Source: Evansella vedderi
GTDB lineage: Bacteria > Bacillota > Bacilli > Bacillales > Salisediminibacteriaceae
DNA length: 64,000 nt
NCBI RefSeq assembly: GCF_030813435.1
Contig: NZ_JAUSUG010000001.1
Location: forward strand, 485,117-549,116
Direction of reading: 5' to 3'
Shown: piece after piece, positions 8,648 to 17,081 of the stretch
Layout: the number at the start of each line of letters is the position of its first letter
How positions within the stretch are numbered: position 1 is the stretch's first letter
Notes under the pieces: generated by a model
The model's input: only the letters and a program-made list of their open reading frames with translations
Told to the model about the DNA's origin: nothing
Databases searched by the model: none
Translations under genes and position numbers: made by a program

Positions 8648-9436
8648 ATGTTAGATTACAAAGTTTTATTTTTGGATATCGATGGCACTGTTTTAAGACC
8701 GGACGATACGATTGAAGAGTCAACGAAGGAAGCGATAAGGCAGGTACGGGAAAGGGGACTGGATGTCTTTCTTGCCACAGGTCGTCCCTTGCATGAGATC
8801 AGGGAAATCGGTGAGGAATTAAACATTCAATCGTTCATTGGCTATAATGGCGCCTACGCTGTACATAGAGGGGAAGATGTGTTGAGGGAAGCAATGGACA
8901 GAGAAACGATCCAATTTTTCCTAGAGCTTATGGAAAAACACAATCATGAAGCTGTTATGTATACCAGTGATAAAAACATATTCACTTCCTTTGAATCTCC
9001 GAAGGTGCAAGAATTTATAGAGAAATTCCACCTGAAATATAATGAAGAATTCAGTACAAAGTATATGGATGAAATATTGGGGGTAACGCTCCTTAATTTA
9101 GGTAAAGGGGATCCTGAAAAATATGAAGCCGTTGGCGGTCTCCACTTAGCTTCCGTTAATTTGGAGGGCGTAAGGGAGCACGCCTATGATGTTATTCGGG
9201 ACAAGGTGAATAAAGGATTTGCCGTACAAAAGGTGTTGGATCTTCTTGGACTTGAGAAGGAGAATGCCATTGCCTTTGGCGATGCCATGAATGATAAGGA
9301 AATGCTCCAGCTTGTTGGGGAAGGTTTCGCCATGGGAAATGCCCACCCCGAATTATTTGCCTATGCAAACAGAAAAACGACAGACGTAACCAACTCAGGT
9401 GTTTATAACGGATTGAAATCTTTGGGGTTAGTTTAA
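8648..9436 (+). CDS. HAD-superfamily phosphatase, Cof type
   Basis: A 262-residue HAD hydrolase with a C2B cap (Cof/YkrA/YwpJ group), usually acting on sugar phosphates, nucleotides or FMN. Motif I is LDIDGTV with the nucleophile Asp at the N terminus, motif II is ATGRP, and motif IV is GDAMNDKEM near residue 215. It ends with the usual SGVYNGLKSLGL. I prefer the ATG at 8648, 8 nt after GAGAGG; the ATG at 8642 lies too close to that site. Its substrate cannot be read from sequence. Confidence 0.85.
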   Translation: MLDYKVLFLDIDGTVLRPDDTIEESTKEAIRQVRERGLDVFLATGRPLHEIREIGEELNIQSFIGYNGAYAVHRGEDVLREAMDRETIQFFLELMEKHNHEAVMYTSDKNIFTSFESPKVQEFIEKFHLKYNEEFSTKYMDEILGVTLLNLGKGDPEKYEAVGGLHLASVNLEGVREHAYDVIRDKVNKGFAVQKVLDLLGLEKENAIAFGDAMNDKEMLQLVGEGFAMGNAHPELFAYANRKTTDVTNSGVYNGLKSLGLV

Positions 9437-9520
9437 ATTTAGGTTTCTTTCTGGAAAGACCAACTGTTGGTTTAAAGGTTTATATAATGTTGCATGGGTT
9501 TGTTGCATTTTATAAAAGCT

Positions 9521-9630
9521 TGGAGGAGTGGAAGGCGGCGACTCCAGCGGGAAAAGCAACGGCTGAAGACCCCGGAGGGTGGGGTTCCCGAGGAGGCTGA
9601 AGCGTTGCCCGCGGAAAGCGTCCGCCTGTA
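9521..9630 (+). repeat. R1 dispersed repeat, copy 1
   Basis: About 110 bp of GC-rich sequence holding GGCGACTCCAGCGGG, AAAAGCAACGGCTGAAGAC, CCGAGGAGGCTGAAGCG and GCCCGCGGAAAGCGTCCG blocks. The same blocks recur at 34831-34957 (same orientation) and 55450-55550 (reverse). Repeats of this general kind are common between genes in Bacillaceae. The arms can pair partly with each other, so the element may fold. Confidence 0.8.
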
Positions 9631-9709
9631 GCGTTCCTTATTAATACAGTGATTTCTAGGTTTTCAGAAGGCTATTTTTGCAAGGTTAGCGGGGGGAGTC
9701 CCTTGCTGC

Positions 9710-10003
9710 CTATAATGTGAGGCTGATGTCTCCATCTTCCGTAATTTCCACTGTGGAGTAGCTTTCGAAAGTGTTCGGGTCGGTGATTTCATGTTCTTCC
9801 ACTTTTGCAAAGCTCTCCATATAATTTTGATACACTTCTGGGTCTTTAATGAGATGATAGTAGTGTACCATCTTTCCTTCAATAATGTCTGTTCCCCTTA
9901 GGGAAAACCTGTTCCCGTATTGGTCCTTGAACCATTTTCGAGCTTCCACATGGTTTTGAAAATTTGGCATTTCATCGCTTATATGTGTTATGTCAAAGTT
10001 CAC
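9710..10003 (-). CDS. Hypothetical protein, 97 aa
   Basis: Not recognised. A small, acidic, soluble-looking protein with alternating charged and aromatic residues (WFKDQYGNRF, MVHYYHLIKD), a short turn region with EITDPNTF, and a beta-rich C terminus. It begins at GTG with an excellent AAAGGAGGAG site 7 nt upstream, which strongly supports translation. It is flanked by the R1 repeat on its 3' side and faces away from the gene at 10246. Confidence 0.65.
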   Translation of the reverse strand: MNFDITHISDEMPNFQNHVEARKWFKDQYGNRFSLRGTDIIEGKMVHYYHLIKDPEVYQNYMESFAKVEEHEITDPNTFESYSTVEITEDGDISLTL

Positions 10004-10245
10004 AAAATCACTCCTCCTTTATCATCATCTTGAATAGTATGTCACCATTTTTTCCATAAAATCCAACTCGTTAACTTGGTACTAACCACCCACTTTATCC
10101 AAATTTATTCTGCATTTAAATTGTAAAAAAGAAAATGCTAAAAGTAGCAAATCTCTCATACATCTTTGTTTTTTGCTAATTACAACGGAAGTTTCCATTG
10201 TTTTTAAAGAAGTTTTGAATTTTACCATAGTGGAAGGGAGCGAAA

Positions 10246-11097
10246 ATGATGTTAGGATTTTTAACGTTTCTTTTATTTATAGCACTCGTTGCTGGGATTA
10301 TTGCTTTAATCAAAGGTAACTTGAAAATCTTTAGAATTCCGAACAGGAAAACAGCGTTAATTGTCATTGCTGCGTCCTTCATCCTAATGCTGGTCTTCGT
10401 AGGTATGATGGGTGATCCGGAAGTGGCAGGAGACGAAACCCCTCTAGAAGAGGGAGAATTAGTGGACGAAGAAGAGGAAGAAGAGGAGGAAGAAGAACCT
10501 CCTGAAGAGGAACCGGAGGAAGAGGAGGAAGAACCTGAGCCGGAACCTGAGCCCGAACCAGAACCTGAACCAGTTCCGGACCCGATTAGTTATTCTGGAA
10601 GTGGAGACGATGTGATTATAATTGAACAGCCGGAAGAAGGACCGGTTGTATTACGAATTAGTGGAAATTCAGAAAGCAGACACTTTGCCGTTACAGGTTT
10701 TGACGAAAATGATAACCGAACCAATTTATTCGTTAACACAACAGATCCATATGAAGGAATCACCTTAGACCCAGGCGGCACAACCAGAATGTTAGAAATT
10801 AGTGCACAAGGACCTTGGGAAATAGAATCCTTATCCATGCGTTCCTTAAGAGAACTTGAAAGCCCAGGATCCATCGAAGGAACAGGTGATGAAGTAATTC
10901 TCGTTTCCGGAAGTACCAGCTTAGCGACGGTAGAAGGAAATGCAGGGGGAAGGCATTTTGCCGTAACGGGATATAATCCTAACCGAAACCTAATGGTGAA
11001 CACTACGGATCCATATGAAGGAAGAGTTCGAGTAGATAGCAATACCTTTCTAATCGAAATCACCGCTGTGGGAGATTGGTCAATAAATATGGAATAG
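10246..11097 (+). CDS. Membrane-anchored acidic protein with two beta-type repeats
   Basis: 283 residues; no recognised family. Residues 1-55 hold two membrane segments around a short basic loop. Residues ~60-110 are almost only Glu and Pro (poly-EEEP then EPEP spacer), a wall-spanning type of linker. The rest is two tandem ~80-residue repeats, each with a GxGDxVI opening, a RHFAVTG core, a VNTTDPYEG motif and a closing EI(S/T)AxGxWxI strand. I infer a surface or outer-face binding domain displayed through a flexible acidic stalk. The start is ATG behind GGAAGGGAG; an ATG follows immediately as second codon. It ends in a repeat-bearing terminator. Confidence 0.7.
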   Translation: MMLGFLTFLLFIALVAGIIALIKGNLKIFRIPNRKTALIVIAASFILMLVFVGMMGDPEVAGDETPLEEGELVDEEEEEEEEEEPPEEEPEEEEEEPEPEPEPEPEPEPVPDPISYSGSGDDVIIIEQPEEGPVVLRISGNSESRHFAVTGFDENDNRTNLFVNTTDPYEGITLDPGGTTRMLEISAQGPWEIESLSMRSLRELESPGSIEGTGDEVILVSGSTSLATVEGNAGGRHFAVTGYNPNRNLMVNTTDPYEGRVRVDSNTFLIEITAVGDWSINME

Positions 11098-11101
11098 CGA
11101 A

Positions 11102-11202
11102 AGTCCACTGAAAAAGAGTGATACTTGAGGCCACTGAAAAAGGACGTTTTTCCCTTTTTCAGTGGCCTCTGATACTTATCTTTTTCGGTGGACTTTTTTT
11201 TG
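11102..11202 (+). terminator. Terminator interrupted by an R2 palindrome
   Basis: The outer arms AAGTCCACTGAAAAAGA (11102-11118) and TCTTTTTCGGTGGACTT (11180-11196) with a T run form a normal terminator. The loop holds a 43-bp palindrome with an 8-bp direct repeat, TGATACTT, on both sides. It should still terminate, since the inserted palindrome also folds. Confidence 0.8.
11128..11170. mobile_element. R2 palindromic mini-element, copy 1
   Basis: A 43-bp near-perfect palindrome from GAGGCCACTGAAAAAG to CTTTTTCAGTGGCCTC with a ~10-nt centre. It is flanked by TGATACTT at 11120-11127 and 11171-11178, as expected for a transposition target duplication. A second copy is at 39559-39602. It encodes nothing and would need a transposase elsewhere. 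Confidence 0.75.
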
Positions 11203-11326
11203 ATGGAGATCAATCGAACATTTTTCAAATTCACACATTTCCGATATAATAGAAATAATAGTTTCGCTTTCCGAAATATTTTTTCGAGCGAAAAATCTAT
11301 TTTTTTCAAAAAGAAAGGGGAATTTG

Positions 11327-13135
11327 ATGACGAAGACATTAACGCGCGCAGAAGTACCTGTAGAACAAACGTGGAATCTAAACGACTTATTTGAATCGAC
11401 AGAAGCTTGGAACGAGGAACTAGAGGCGGTACAAAAAGACATCACCACTGTCACGCAATTTAAAGGCTGCCTTGGTGATTCCGCAAAAACCTTGTTAGAT
11501 TGCCTCTTGGCAAAGGATGCCTTACAGGAGCGAGTGGTCCGTGTCATGACCTATGCACATCTTCAACAATCGGGAGATGGGACAAACCCAGAGTACCAAG
11601 GGAATTCCGCACGAGTAGGGTCTCTCATGTCCAACATCTCAGCAAGCACATCCTTTATTGACTCTGAAATTCTAGCCCTTCCAGATGGAACAGTGGAAAA
11701 ATACACGGAGGAAGAACCGGGCTTAAAGGAATTCAGCAAAACTCTTACAGATTTACTAGAAACGAAACCTCATAAACTATCACCTGACGCAGAGGAAGTG
11801 TTAGCTGCTTTCGGTGAAGTTCATGGAGCACCATACATGATTTACGAGCGAAGCCGAACTTCCGACATGAAGTTTTCCAGTTTCACCACGGACGACGGGA
11901 AAGAGCATCCATTAACCTTCAATTCCTTCCCGAAATATGAAGGGTCAGCCGATACGGAGCTTCGCCGTAAAGCTTATGACTCCTTTGTGAATACACTCAA
12001 GCAGTACAAGAACACTTATGGGGCCACTTACGCTACAGAGGTGAAAAAACAAGTGGTGGAGGCAAAGCTTCGTGGATACGATTCAGCAACGGACATGCTC
12101 CTCCATGAACAGCAAGTAACACCAAAAATGTACCACAACCAGCTGGATACAATTCAAAGAGAACTTGCTCCACATATGCGCCGATTGGCTAAGCTTAAGC
12201 AGCGCGTGTTAGGCTTGGAAAAAATGTATTTCTGCGACTTGAAGGCGCCATTGGACCCAGAATTTGATCCTCCAGTTACGTATGAAGAAGCATCTAAACA
12301 TGTGTTGGAGTCTCTGGAGATCATGGGACCAGAATACATTGAAATCATGGAACGTGGATTGGCTGATCGCTGGGTCGACCTGGCAGACAACGTTGGGAAA
12401 CGCTCAGGGGCATTCTGCTCTAGTCCATATGGCGTTCATCCGTACATTTTAATGACGTGGCACGATTCCATGAGAAATACGTTCACCCTTGCTCACGAGT
12501 TAGGCCACGCTGGTCACTTCGCATTAGCAGGCCGCTATCAGCGCATTTCCAACACTCGACCGTCACGTTATTTCATTGAAGCACCATCTACCATGAACGA
12601 GATGCTCCTGAGCCAAAAGATTTTAGCCGAGTCCAATGACGAGCGCATGCGCCGCTGGGTCATTCTCCAATCACTAGGGACGTACTACCACAATTTTGTG
12701 ACCCATGTCTTGGAAGGGGAGCTCCAGCGCCGCGTTTACAACCTTGCCCATGAAGGAACGCCAATCACGGCCAACATCCTTTCTGAGCAAAAAACAGCGC
12801 TGTTGTCTGACTTCTGGGGAGACGCCGTGGAAATGGACGAGGGAGCCGGCTTAACATGGATGCGCCAGCCACACTACTACATGGGCCTCTACCCATACAC
12901 CTATTCCGCAGGTCTCACGGCATCAACAGCAGCAGCGCAAAAGTTTAAAGAAGAAGGCCAACCAGCCGTCGACCGCTGGCTATCCGCCCTAAAAGCAGGA
13001 GGCACCTTGAAGCCAATGGAACTCATGCAGCTCGCCGGCGTAGACATGTCCACCCCAGAACCAATCAAAAAAGCAGTAGAATACGTAGGCTTACTAGTCG
13101 ACGAACTAGAAAAGAGCTTTTCTGTGAAAAACTAA
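11327..13135 (+). CDS. pepF: Oligoendopeptidase F (M3B metallopeptidase)
   Basis: A 602-residue cytoplasmic zinc peptidase that cuts oligopeptides of about 7-17 residues, part of intracellular peptide turnover. The zinc site is seen as TLAHELGHAGH near residue 390 (two His ligands and the catalytic Glu), with the third ligand in the following EAPSTMNEML helix. The length matches PepF. The start is the ATG at 11327 behind AAAGGGGAA; a TTG one codon earlier is unneeded. It stands alone, closed by a terminator at 13152. Confidence 0.93.
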   Translation: MTKTLTRAEVPVEQTWNLNDLFESTEAWNEELEAVQKDITTVTQFKGCLGDSAKTLLDCLLAKDALQERVVRVMTYAHLQQSGDGTNPEYQGNSARVGSLMSNISASTSFIDSEILALPDGTVEKYTEEEPGLKEFSKTLTDLLETKPHKLSPDAEEVLAAFGEVHGAPYMIYERSRTSDMKFSSFTTDDGKEHPLTFNSFPKYEGSADTELRRKAYDSFVNTLKQYKNTYGATYATEVKKQVVEAKLRGYDSATDMLLHEQQVTPKMYHNQLDTIQRELAPHMRRLAKLKQRVLGLEKMYFCDLKAPLDPEFDPPVTYEEASKHVLESLEIMGPEYIEIMERGLADRWVDLADNVGKRSGAFCSSPYGVHPYILMTWHDSMRNTFTLAHELGHAGHFALAGRYQRISNTRPSRYFIEAPSTMNEMLLSQKILAESNDERMRRWVILQSLGTYYHNFVTHVLEGELQRRVYNLAHEGTPITANILSEQKTALLSDFWGDAVEMDEGAGLTWMRQPHYYMGLYPYTYSAGLTASTAAAQKFKEEGQPAVDRWLSALKAGGTLKPMELMQLAGVDMSTPEPIKKAVEYVGLLVDELEKSFSVKN

Positions 13136-13151
13136 GTTTATTAAATTCCAA

Positions 13152-13192
13152 AAAGGTACTTGCTCCTAAATGGGGGGCAAGTACCTTTCTTT
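13152..13192 (+). terminator. Terminator after pepF
   Basis: AAAGGTACTTGC pairs perfectly with GCAAGTACCTTT around a 13-nt loop. It may also act for the convergent gene ending at 13200. Confidence 0.8.
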
Positions 13193-13199
13193 ATCTTGT

Positions 13200-13499
13200 T
13201 TATTTTGCAGTCTTACTTGTTACCTCAGTAACCACTTGGGCAAGGTCATCGTTCCCGAATAAAGACAAAACCCCAAGAAGTGTTTCATCTGAAATTTCCC
13301 CAGCTTCCTCTTTCGGAACCGTCAAATCCATCATTTGCTGCAGAGCCGGGTTGCTCCGTTGATTCGGGTAAGCGCGGACGTACAATTCCACCGGATCCAA
13401 GTCATGATTCACACACCACTGGGCAAAAACAAGAATCATCATCTCCTCATCCTGTTTATAGCTGCTAATTATTTTGTCCTCTAATTCCTTCTTATCCAC
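13200..13499 (-). CDS. Hypothetical protein, 99 aa
   Basis: Not assigned to a family. A small acidic helical protein without membrane segment; residues 20-45 (MMILVFAQWCVNHDLDPVELYV) form an amphipathic helix containing the only Cys, followed by a linker and a second helical part. It starts with GTG, 8 nt after GGGGAG. Convergent with pepF. Proteins of this look are widespread and small in Bacillus, but I cannot name this one. Confidence 0.62.
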   Translation of the reverse strand: MDKKELEDKIISSYKQDEEMMILVFAQWCVNHDLDPVELYVRAYPNQRSNPALQQMMDLTVPKEEAGEISDETLLGVLSLFGNDDLAQVVTEVTSKTAK

Positions 13500-13600
13500 C
13501 AGTAAATCTCCCCTAAAAAAAGTGTTAGAGCGATTATACCATAATCGTTTTCATAGTAGCCTACGGATTCGGACAAAATATTCTGCTTCACGAATCATAA

Positions 13601-13705
13601 GAGTGTTTTGAAACGCGAACATGGTAAGAAGTTCCACCTTCGCGTGTCAAAGAGAGCAATTGAAACGCGAACATGCTAAGCAGCTCCGACTTCGCGCTTC
13701 AAAGG
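13601..13705. repeat. Two-unit array of 52 nt, arms GAAACGCGAA / TTCGCG
   Basis: GAAACGCGAACATG begins at 13610 and 13662, and its inverted partner TTCGCG at 13639 and 13691: both step by exactly 52 nt. Each unit is an imperfect hairpin. It lies in the 430-bp gap between the 99-aa gene and mgtC. The rest of that gap shows no gene. Confidence 0.75.
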
Positions 13706-13929
13706 TCTAGAACTGTGGAAAACGTGGAGCCTGTGGAACAATAAAGGAGAGATCTCTGCTGGTCACAAGGCAGTGGCATGGATGCTGCTGCAGTGACCAA
13801 CTTTTTTCCATAATACTGCGCATGGAGTCTCGATAATTGCACATGTTAATATAGTGACATTAATTTCTTAATTATGGTAAATTAAAAGGTACTAAATATA
13901 AAGAAAGCTCATAGAAGAAGGTGCTTGCT

Positions 13930-14409
13930 ATGGAGATAGAAGGGATTCTATTAGGTAACCCGGAAATTTATTTTCGGATCTTTTTCAGTGCCTGTATTGG
14001 GTTTATTATTGGAATGGAGCGGGGGGCGAAGAACAAACCTGCTGGGATTAAAACGTATATGGTTGTGTCCACAGCCTGTACGTTAATTACCTTGATTTCT
14101 ATTTATAGTGTGGAATTGTACGGAAGTGTGAGTGGGGAAACGGTGATGGATCCGATGCGTCTTGCGGCTCAGATTGTTACGGGGCTGGGATTCTTAGGAG
14201 CTGGACTCATTTTAAAAGAGGGTCTTCATGTGAAGGGATTGACTTCTGCGGCGATGATTTTATTCGCTGGTGGAGTTGGTATCGGTGTGGGCGCTGGTTT
14301 TTATGGGCTTGTGGTGTTCTCCGTGGCTATCGTTATGCTCCTTTCAAAGGTAGGAAATTATGTGGAAACAAGGCATCTTGTTCCGAAGCAGAAGGATGAA
14401 GAGCACTAG
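13930..14409 (+). CDS. MgtC/SapB family membrane protein
   Basis: A 159-residue inner membrane protein with about four to five helices. The MgtC signature is clear: IGFIIGMERGAKNKPAGIKTY, then IVTGLGFLGAGLILKEG and GLTSAAMILFAGG. MgtC proteins are linked to low-magnesium survival and ATP synthase control in some pathogens; the role in Bacillus is unclear. The start is ATG at 13930 with AGAAGG 8 nt upstream. It lacks the C-terminal ACT-like domain found in longer MgtC proteins. The M42 peptidase gene begins 12 nt downstream, so they probably form an operon. Confidence 0.85.
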   Translation: MEIEGILLGNPEIYFRIFFSACIGFIIGMERGAKNKPAGIKTYMVVSTACTLITLISIYSVELYGSVSGETVMDPMRLAAQIVTGLGFLGAGLILKEGLHVKGLTSAAMILFAGGVGIGVGAGFYGLVVFSVAIVMLLSKVGNYVETRHLVPKQKDEEH

Positions 14410-14421
14410 AGGAAATGGGAA

Positions 14422-15519
14422 ATGGAGTGTTTAAACTCGATGAATAAACAGAACTTTTTAAAGGAATTGAAAGAAATCGCGGCTATACAGGGAACGCCGG
14501 GCCAGGAAATGGCTGTGGTGGAGGCCTTAGTGGAGCGGTTAAAGCCAGTTGCAGACAAGGTAGAAGTGGATCATATGGGAAATATTTTTGCTTATCTAGA
14601 AGGAAACCGACCTGGACCTACAATGATGGTATCGGCACATTCCGATGAAATAGGCTGTGTCGTTCGGGATATTGACGATAGGGGATTCCTTCGCATCGAG
14701 CGAACGGGAGGCATGATTGAGTCTCTCCTTGTTGGCAGAAAGGTGAATGTGAACGGACATTTCGGTGTTGTGGGTGTGAAGGCAGGGCATTTGCAATCAC
14801 CGGAGGAACGGAAGCGCATCCCTTCCATTCATGAGCTGTATGTGGATGTGGGGGCCACATCCAAAGGGGAAGTGGAGGAAATGGGGATTGAGATTGGCTC
14901 CCCGATTACGTACATAAGTGAAATCGAACAGTTTACCAATGAAAATTTGATTTGCGGTAAAGCCATCGACAATCGCTCCTGCTGTGTCTTGTTACTAGAG
15001 TTATTTCGTGACCTTAATGACGAGAAAGACTTTGCTGGCACCCTTGTGGGGGTTATTGCGGTCCAAGAGGAGGTTGGTCTTCGCGGGGCAAAGGTGGCAA
15101 CCTATAAGGTGAACCCTGATTTTGCCATCGTCCTGGATACAATCCCTTGTGCCGACACTCCGGACAGCTTGAATAGCGGCTATCCCATTGGCATTGGAAG
15201 GGGGCCTGTATTTCCTGCATTAGGTGGGGGCGCCGTTCGGGGTAACATTATGTCACCTCAGGTGAAAAATTTGTTTGTCACGTATGCAAAGGAATTGGAC
15301 ATCCCTTATCAGCTGGCAGTGATGACCGGTGCCGTGACGGATGTGGCTGCAGTTCACCTTGAACGGGAAGGTGTGCTAGCTGGCGCAGTAACTTTCGCCC
15401 GACGTTACTCCCACTCACCTGTGGAAGTGGCCCACTTAAGAGATTTCCAACATGGCTATTCTTTGTTGAAAAAAATTATTACAGACGCTGAAAACTGGGG
15501 CGACTTGGGGTTTATTTAG
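14422..15519 (+). CDS. M42 family glutamyl-type aminopeptidase
   Basis: A 365-residue dinuclear metal aminopeptidase (FrvX/YsdC/PepA type) forming large cytoplasmic cages that trim peptides. Ligand motifs are in order: SAHSDEIG (His), KAIDNRSCC (bridging Asp), VQEEVGLRG (catalytic and ligand Glu), LDT (Asp) and RRYSHSPVE (His). The ATG at 14422 has AGAGG 9 nt upstream; an ATG at 14440 is an alternative. It follows mgtC closely and ends with a terminator. A second M42 gene is at 52351. Confidence 0.88.
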   Translation: MECLNSMNKQNFLKELKEIAAIQGTPGQEMAVVEALVERLKPVADKVEVDHMGNIFAYLEGNRPGPTMMVSAHSDEIGCVVRDIDDRGFLRIERTGGMIESLLVGRKVNVNGHFGVVGVKAGHLQSPEERKRIPSIHELYVDVGATSKGEVEEMGIEIGSPITYISEIEQFTNENLICGKAIDNRSCCVLLLELFRDLNDEKDFAGTLVGVIAVQEEVGLRGAKVATYKVNPDFAIVLDTIPCADTPDSLNSGYPIGIGRGPVFPALGGGAVRGNIMSPQVKNLFVTYAKELDIPYQLAVMTGAVTDVAAVHLEREGVLAGAVTFARRYSHSPVEVAHLRDFQHGYSLLKKIITDAENWGDLGFI

Positions 15520-15532
15520 TAGGTTATATTAG

Positions 15533-15570
15533 AGGTAGCAGTCCAACTAGTCTGCTACCTATTTTATTCG
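15533..15570 (+). terminator. Terminator after M42 peptidase
   Basis: AGGTAGCAG pairs with CTGCTACCT around a 10-nt loop, followed by ATTTTATT. Confidence 0.75.
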
Positions 15571-15599
15571 TATTAGTTGCATTGTTAACTAAAGTAAAG

Positions 15600-15620
15600 T
15601 AACTTTATATATGTAAGTTA
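15600..15620. promoter_or_regulatory. Inverted repeat upstream of the ring-cleaving dioxygenase gene
   Basis: TAACTT-TATATATG-TAAGTTA is a 21-bp inverted repeat about 70 bp upstream of the dioxygenase start. In B. subtilis, genes of this type answer to MarR-type quinone sensors (MhqR, YodB). Whether this is such a site is inference; I do not match it to a known consensus. Confidence 0.4.
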
Positions 15621-15690
15621 TTGTGGAGGGAATTTAGTTAATGATATAGGAGAAGAGTGAAGGTGTAATCTGATTGGAGGTAGTTTGTAA

Positions 15691-16668
15691 ATGAAAGAAT
15701 TAAAGGGTATACACCATGTGACGGCCATTACGAGTAGTGCGGAGAAGAACTATGAGTTTTTCACGTATGTTCTTGGAATGCGTCTTGTGAAAAAAACAGT
15801 GAATCAGGATGATATTCAGACGTACCACCTATTTTTTGCCGATGATGAAGGAAATCCAGGGACGGATATGACCTTCTTTGATTTTCCTGGAATTCCGAAG
15901 GGGGAACACGGGACAAATGAAATTTCTAAAACGTCCTTCCGGGTACCGTCCGATGCAGCCATCGATTATTGGGTGAAGCGATTTGACCGCCTCGGGGTGA
16001 ACCATACGGGGGGGAAGGAACAATTTGGAAAGAAAACCTTGTCCTTTGTGGATTTCGATGACCAGCAGTATCAGCTCATTTCCGACGAAGGGAATGTTGG
16101 TGTAGCATCTGGAACGCCGTGGAAAAAAGGCCCTATTCCATTAGAATATGCAATCACGGGGCTCGGACCGTTGTTTGTAAGGACAGCACATTTTGATTAT
16201 TTTAAAGAAATGATGGAAAAAGTCCTGTTGTTTAAAGAAGTTGACAAAGAGGGCTCCCTCCACTTGTTTGAAGTAGGGGAAGGGGGAAATGGCGCTCAGG
16301 TTATCGTGGAGCCTAATACCGTTTTACCTTCCGCACGGCAAGGTTTTGGCACCGTTCACCATGCGGCGTTCCGTCTCGATGACCGGAAACATTTAGATGC
16401 GTGGGATGAACGCTTACGAAGCTTCGGCCTGCAAACATCCGGTTTCGTGGACCGCTATTTCTTTAAGTCGTTGTATTCCCGAGTGGCCCCGCAAATCTTA
16501 TTCGAATTTGCCACGGATGGTCCAGGGTTCATGGGGGATGAGCCGTATGAAACCCTTGGGGAAAAATTATCACTGCCTCCATTTTTAGAACCGAAACGGG
16601 AGCAAATTGAGAAAATGGTCCGCCATATTGATACAGTCAGAAGTACAAAGGAATTTACAAAGGAATAG
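15691..16668 (+). CDS. VOC ring-cleaving dioxygenase, MhqO/YkcA type
   Basis: A 325-residue protein with two tandem VOC domains, the length and layout of B. subtilis MhqO/MhqA/YkcA. Metal ligand positions are IHHVTAI at the N terminus, VHHAAF near residue 218 and LFEFATDGPGF near 270, the last being a hallmark of this group. These proteins are induced by quinones and are thought to open hydroquinone or catechol-like rings. The start is ATG behind GGAGG. Single-gene unit with its own terminator. Confidence 0.85.
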   Translation: MKELKGIHHVTAITSSAEKNYEFFTYVLGMRLVKKTVNQDDIQTYHLFFADDEGNPGTDMTFFDFPGIPKGEHGTNEISKTSFRVPSDAAIDYWVKRFDRLGVNHTGGKEQFGKKTLSFVDFDDQQYQLISDEGNVGVASGTPWKKGPIPLEYAITGLGPLFVRTAHFDYFKEMMEKVLLFKEVDKEGSLHLFEVGEGGNGAQVIVEPNTVLPSARQGFGTVHHAAFRLDDRKHLDAWDERLRSFGLQTSGFVDRYFFKSLYSRVAPQILFEFATDGPGFMGDEPYETLGEKLSLPPFLEPKREQIEKMVRHIDTVRSTKEFTKE

Positions 16669-16680
16669 CTGTAGTTTTTA

Positions 16681-16740
16681 AGGGGAACAGGATGAAAAGG
16701 TTAGGGAAGAAACCTTTTTAACCTGTTTTCCTCTTTTTTT
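16681..16740 (+). terminator. Terminator after the dioxygenase gene
   Basis: A long stem, AGGGGAACAGG...AAAAGGTT against AACCTTTTT...CCTGTTTTCCTC, is followed by seven T residues. Confidence 0.85.
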
Positions 16741-16794
16741 ATGGAAACATTAGCTGTTTTTTTGCGAAATAGGGGTTTATGGTTTCCAGCGAAA

Positions 16795-16945
16795 TGGATA
16801 ATCTATCGAAATGGGTCAATAATCTATCGAATAGGGACTGTAATCTATCGAAATCAACCAATAATCTATCGAACTAGAATAATTCTAATCTGAGCAGCGG
16901 ATTTACAAATTTATCGAATTCCTCCAATAATTTATCGAACGATAA
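16795..16945. repeat. Phased array of 21 nt, keyword ATCTATCGAA
   Basis: ATCTATCGA begins at 16801, 16822, 16843 and 16864, then as ATTTATCGA at 16909 and 16930. The steps are 21, 21, 21, 45 and 21 nt. Ten bases are kept and eleven vary in each unit. A decayed unit fills the 45-nt step. It lies between the dioxygenase terminator and the lactate permease promoter. Confidence 0.85.
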
Positions 16946-17040
16946 CTATTCTTATTGAACAACAATTCCGGTCCCCGAACCGCATTAATAACACCTCCAT
17001 AGGGTAATCTTCCATTACGTGAATTTTCTGGAAAAAACTG

Positions 17041-17069
17041 TTGATAATTTTCAGACAATTGATTATGAT
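17041..17069 (+). promoter_or_regulatory. Sigma-A promoter of the lactate permease gene
   Basis: TTGATA (17041-17046), a 17-nt spacer, and TATGAT (17064-17069). The start site should fall at about 17076, within the operator below. Confidence 0.75.
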
Positions 17070-17070
17070 A

Positions 17071-17081
17071 TCATCAGATGA
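17071..17081. promoter_or_regulatory. LutR/LldR-like operator
   Basis: TCATCAGATGA is a perfect inverted repeat around one base, matching the TCATC-N-GATGA site I recall for B. subtilis LutR. It begins 2 nt after the -10 box, so bound repressor would block initiation. A FadR/LutR-type regulator gene lies just downstream of the permease. Confidence 0.75.

Noticed and set aside
10590..11339. 249-aa minus-strand reading frame opposite the acidic repeat protein
   Set aside because: It is antisense to a well-supported gene, crosses the terminator and palindrome, and has no ribosome site or recognisable domain.
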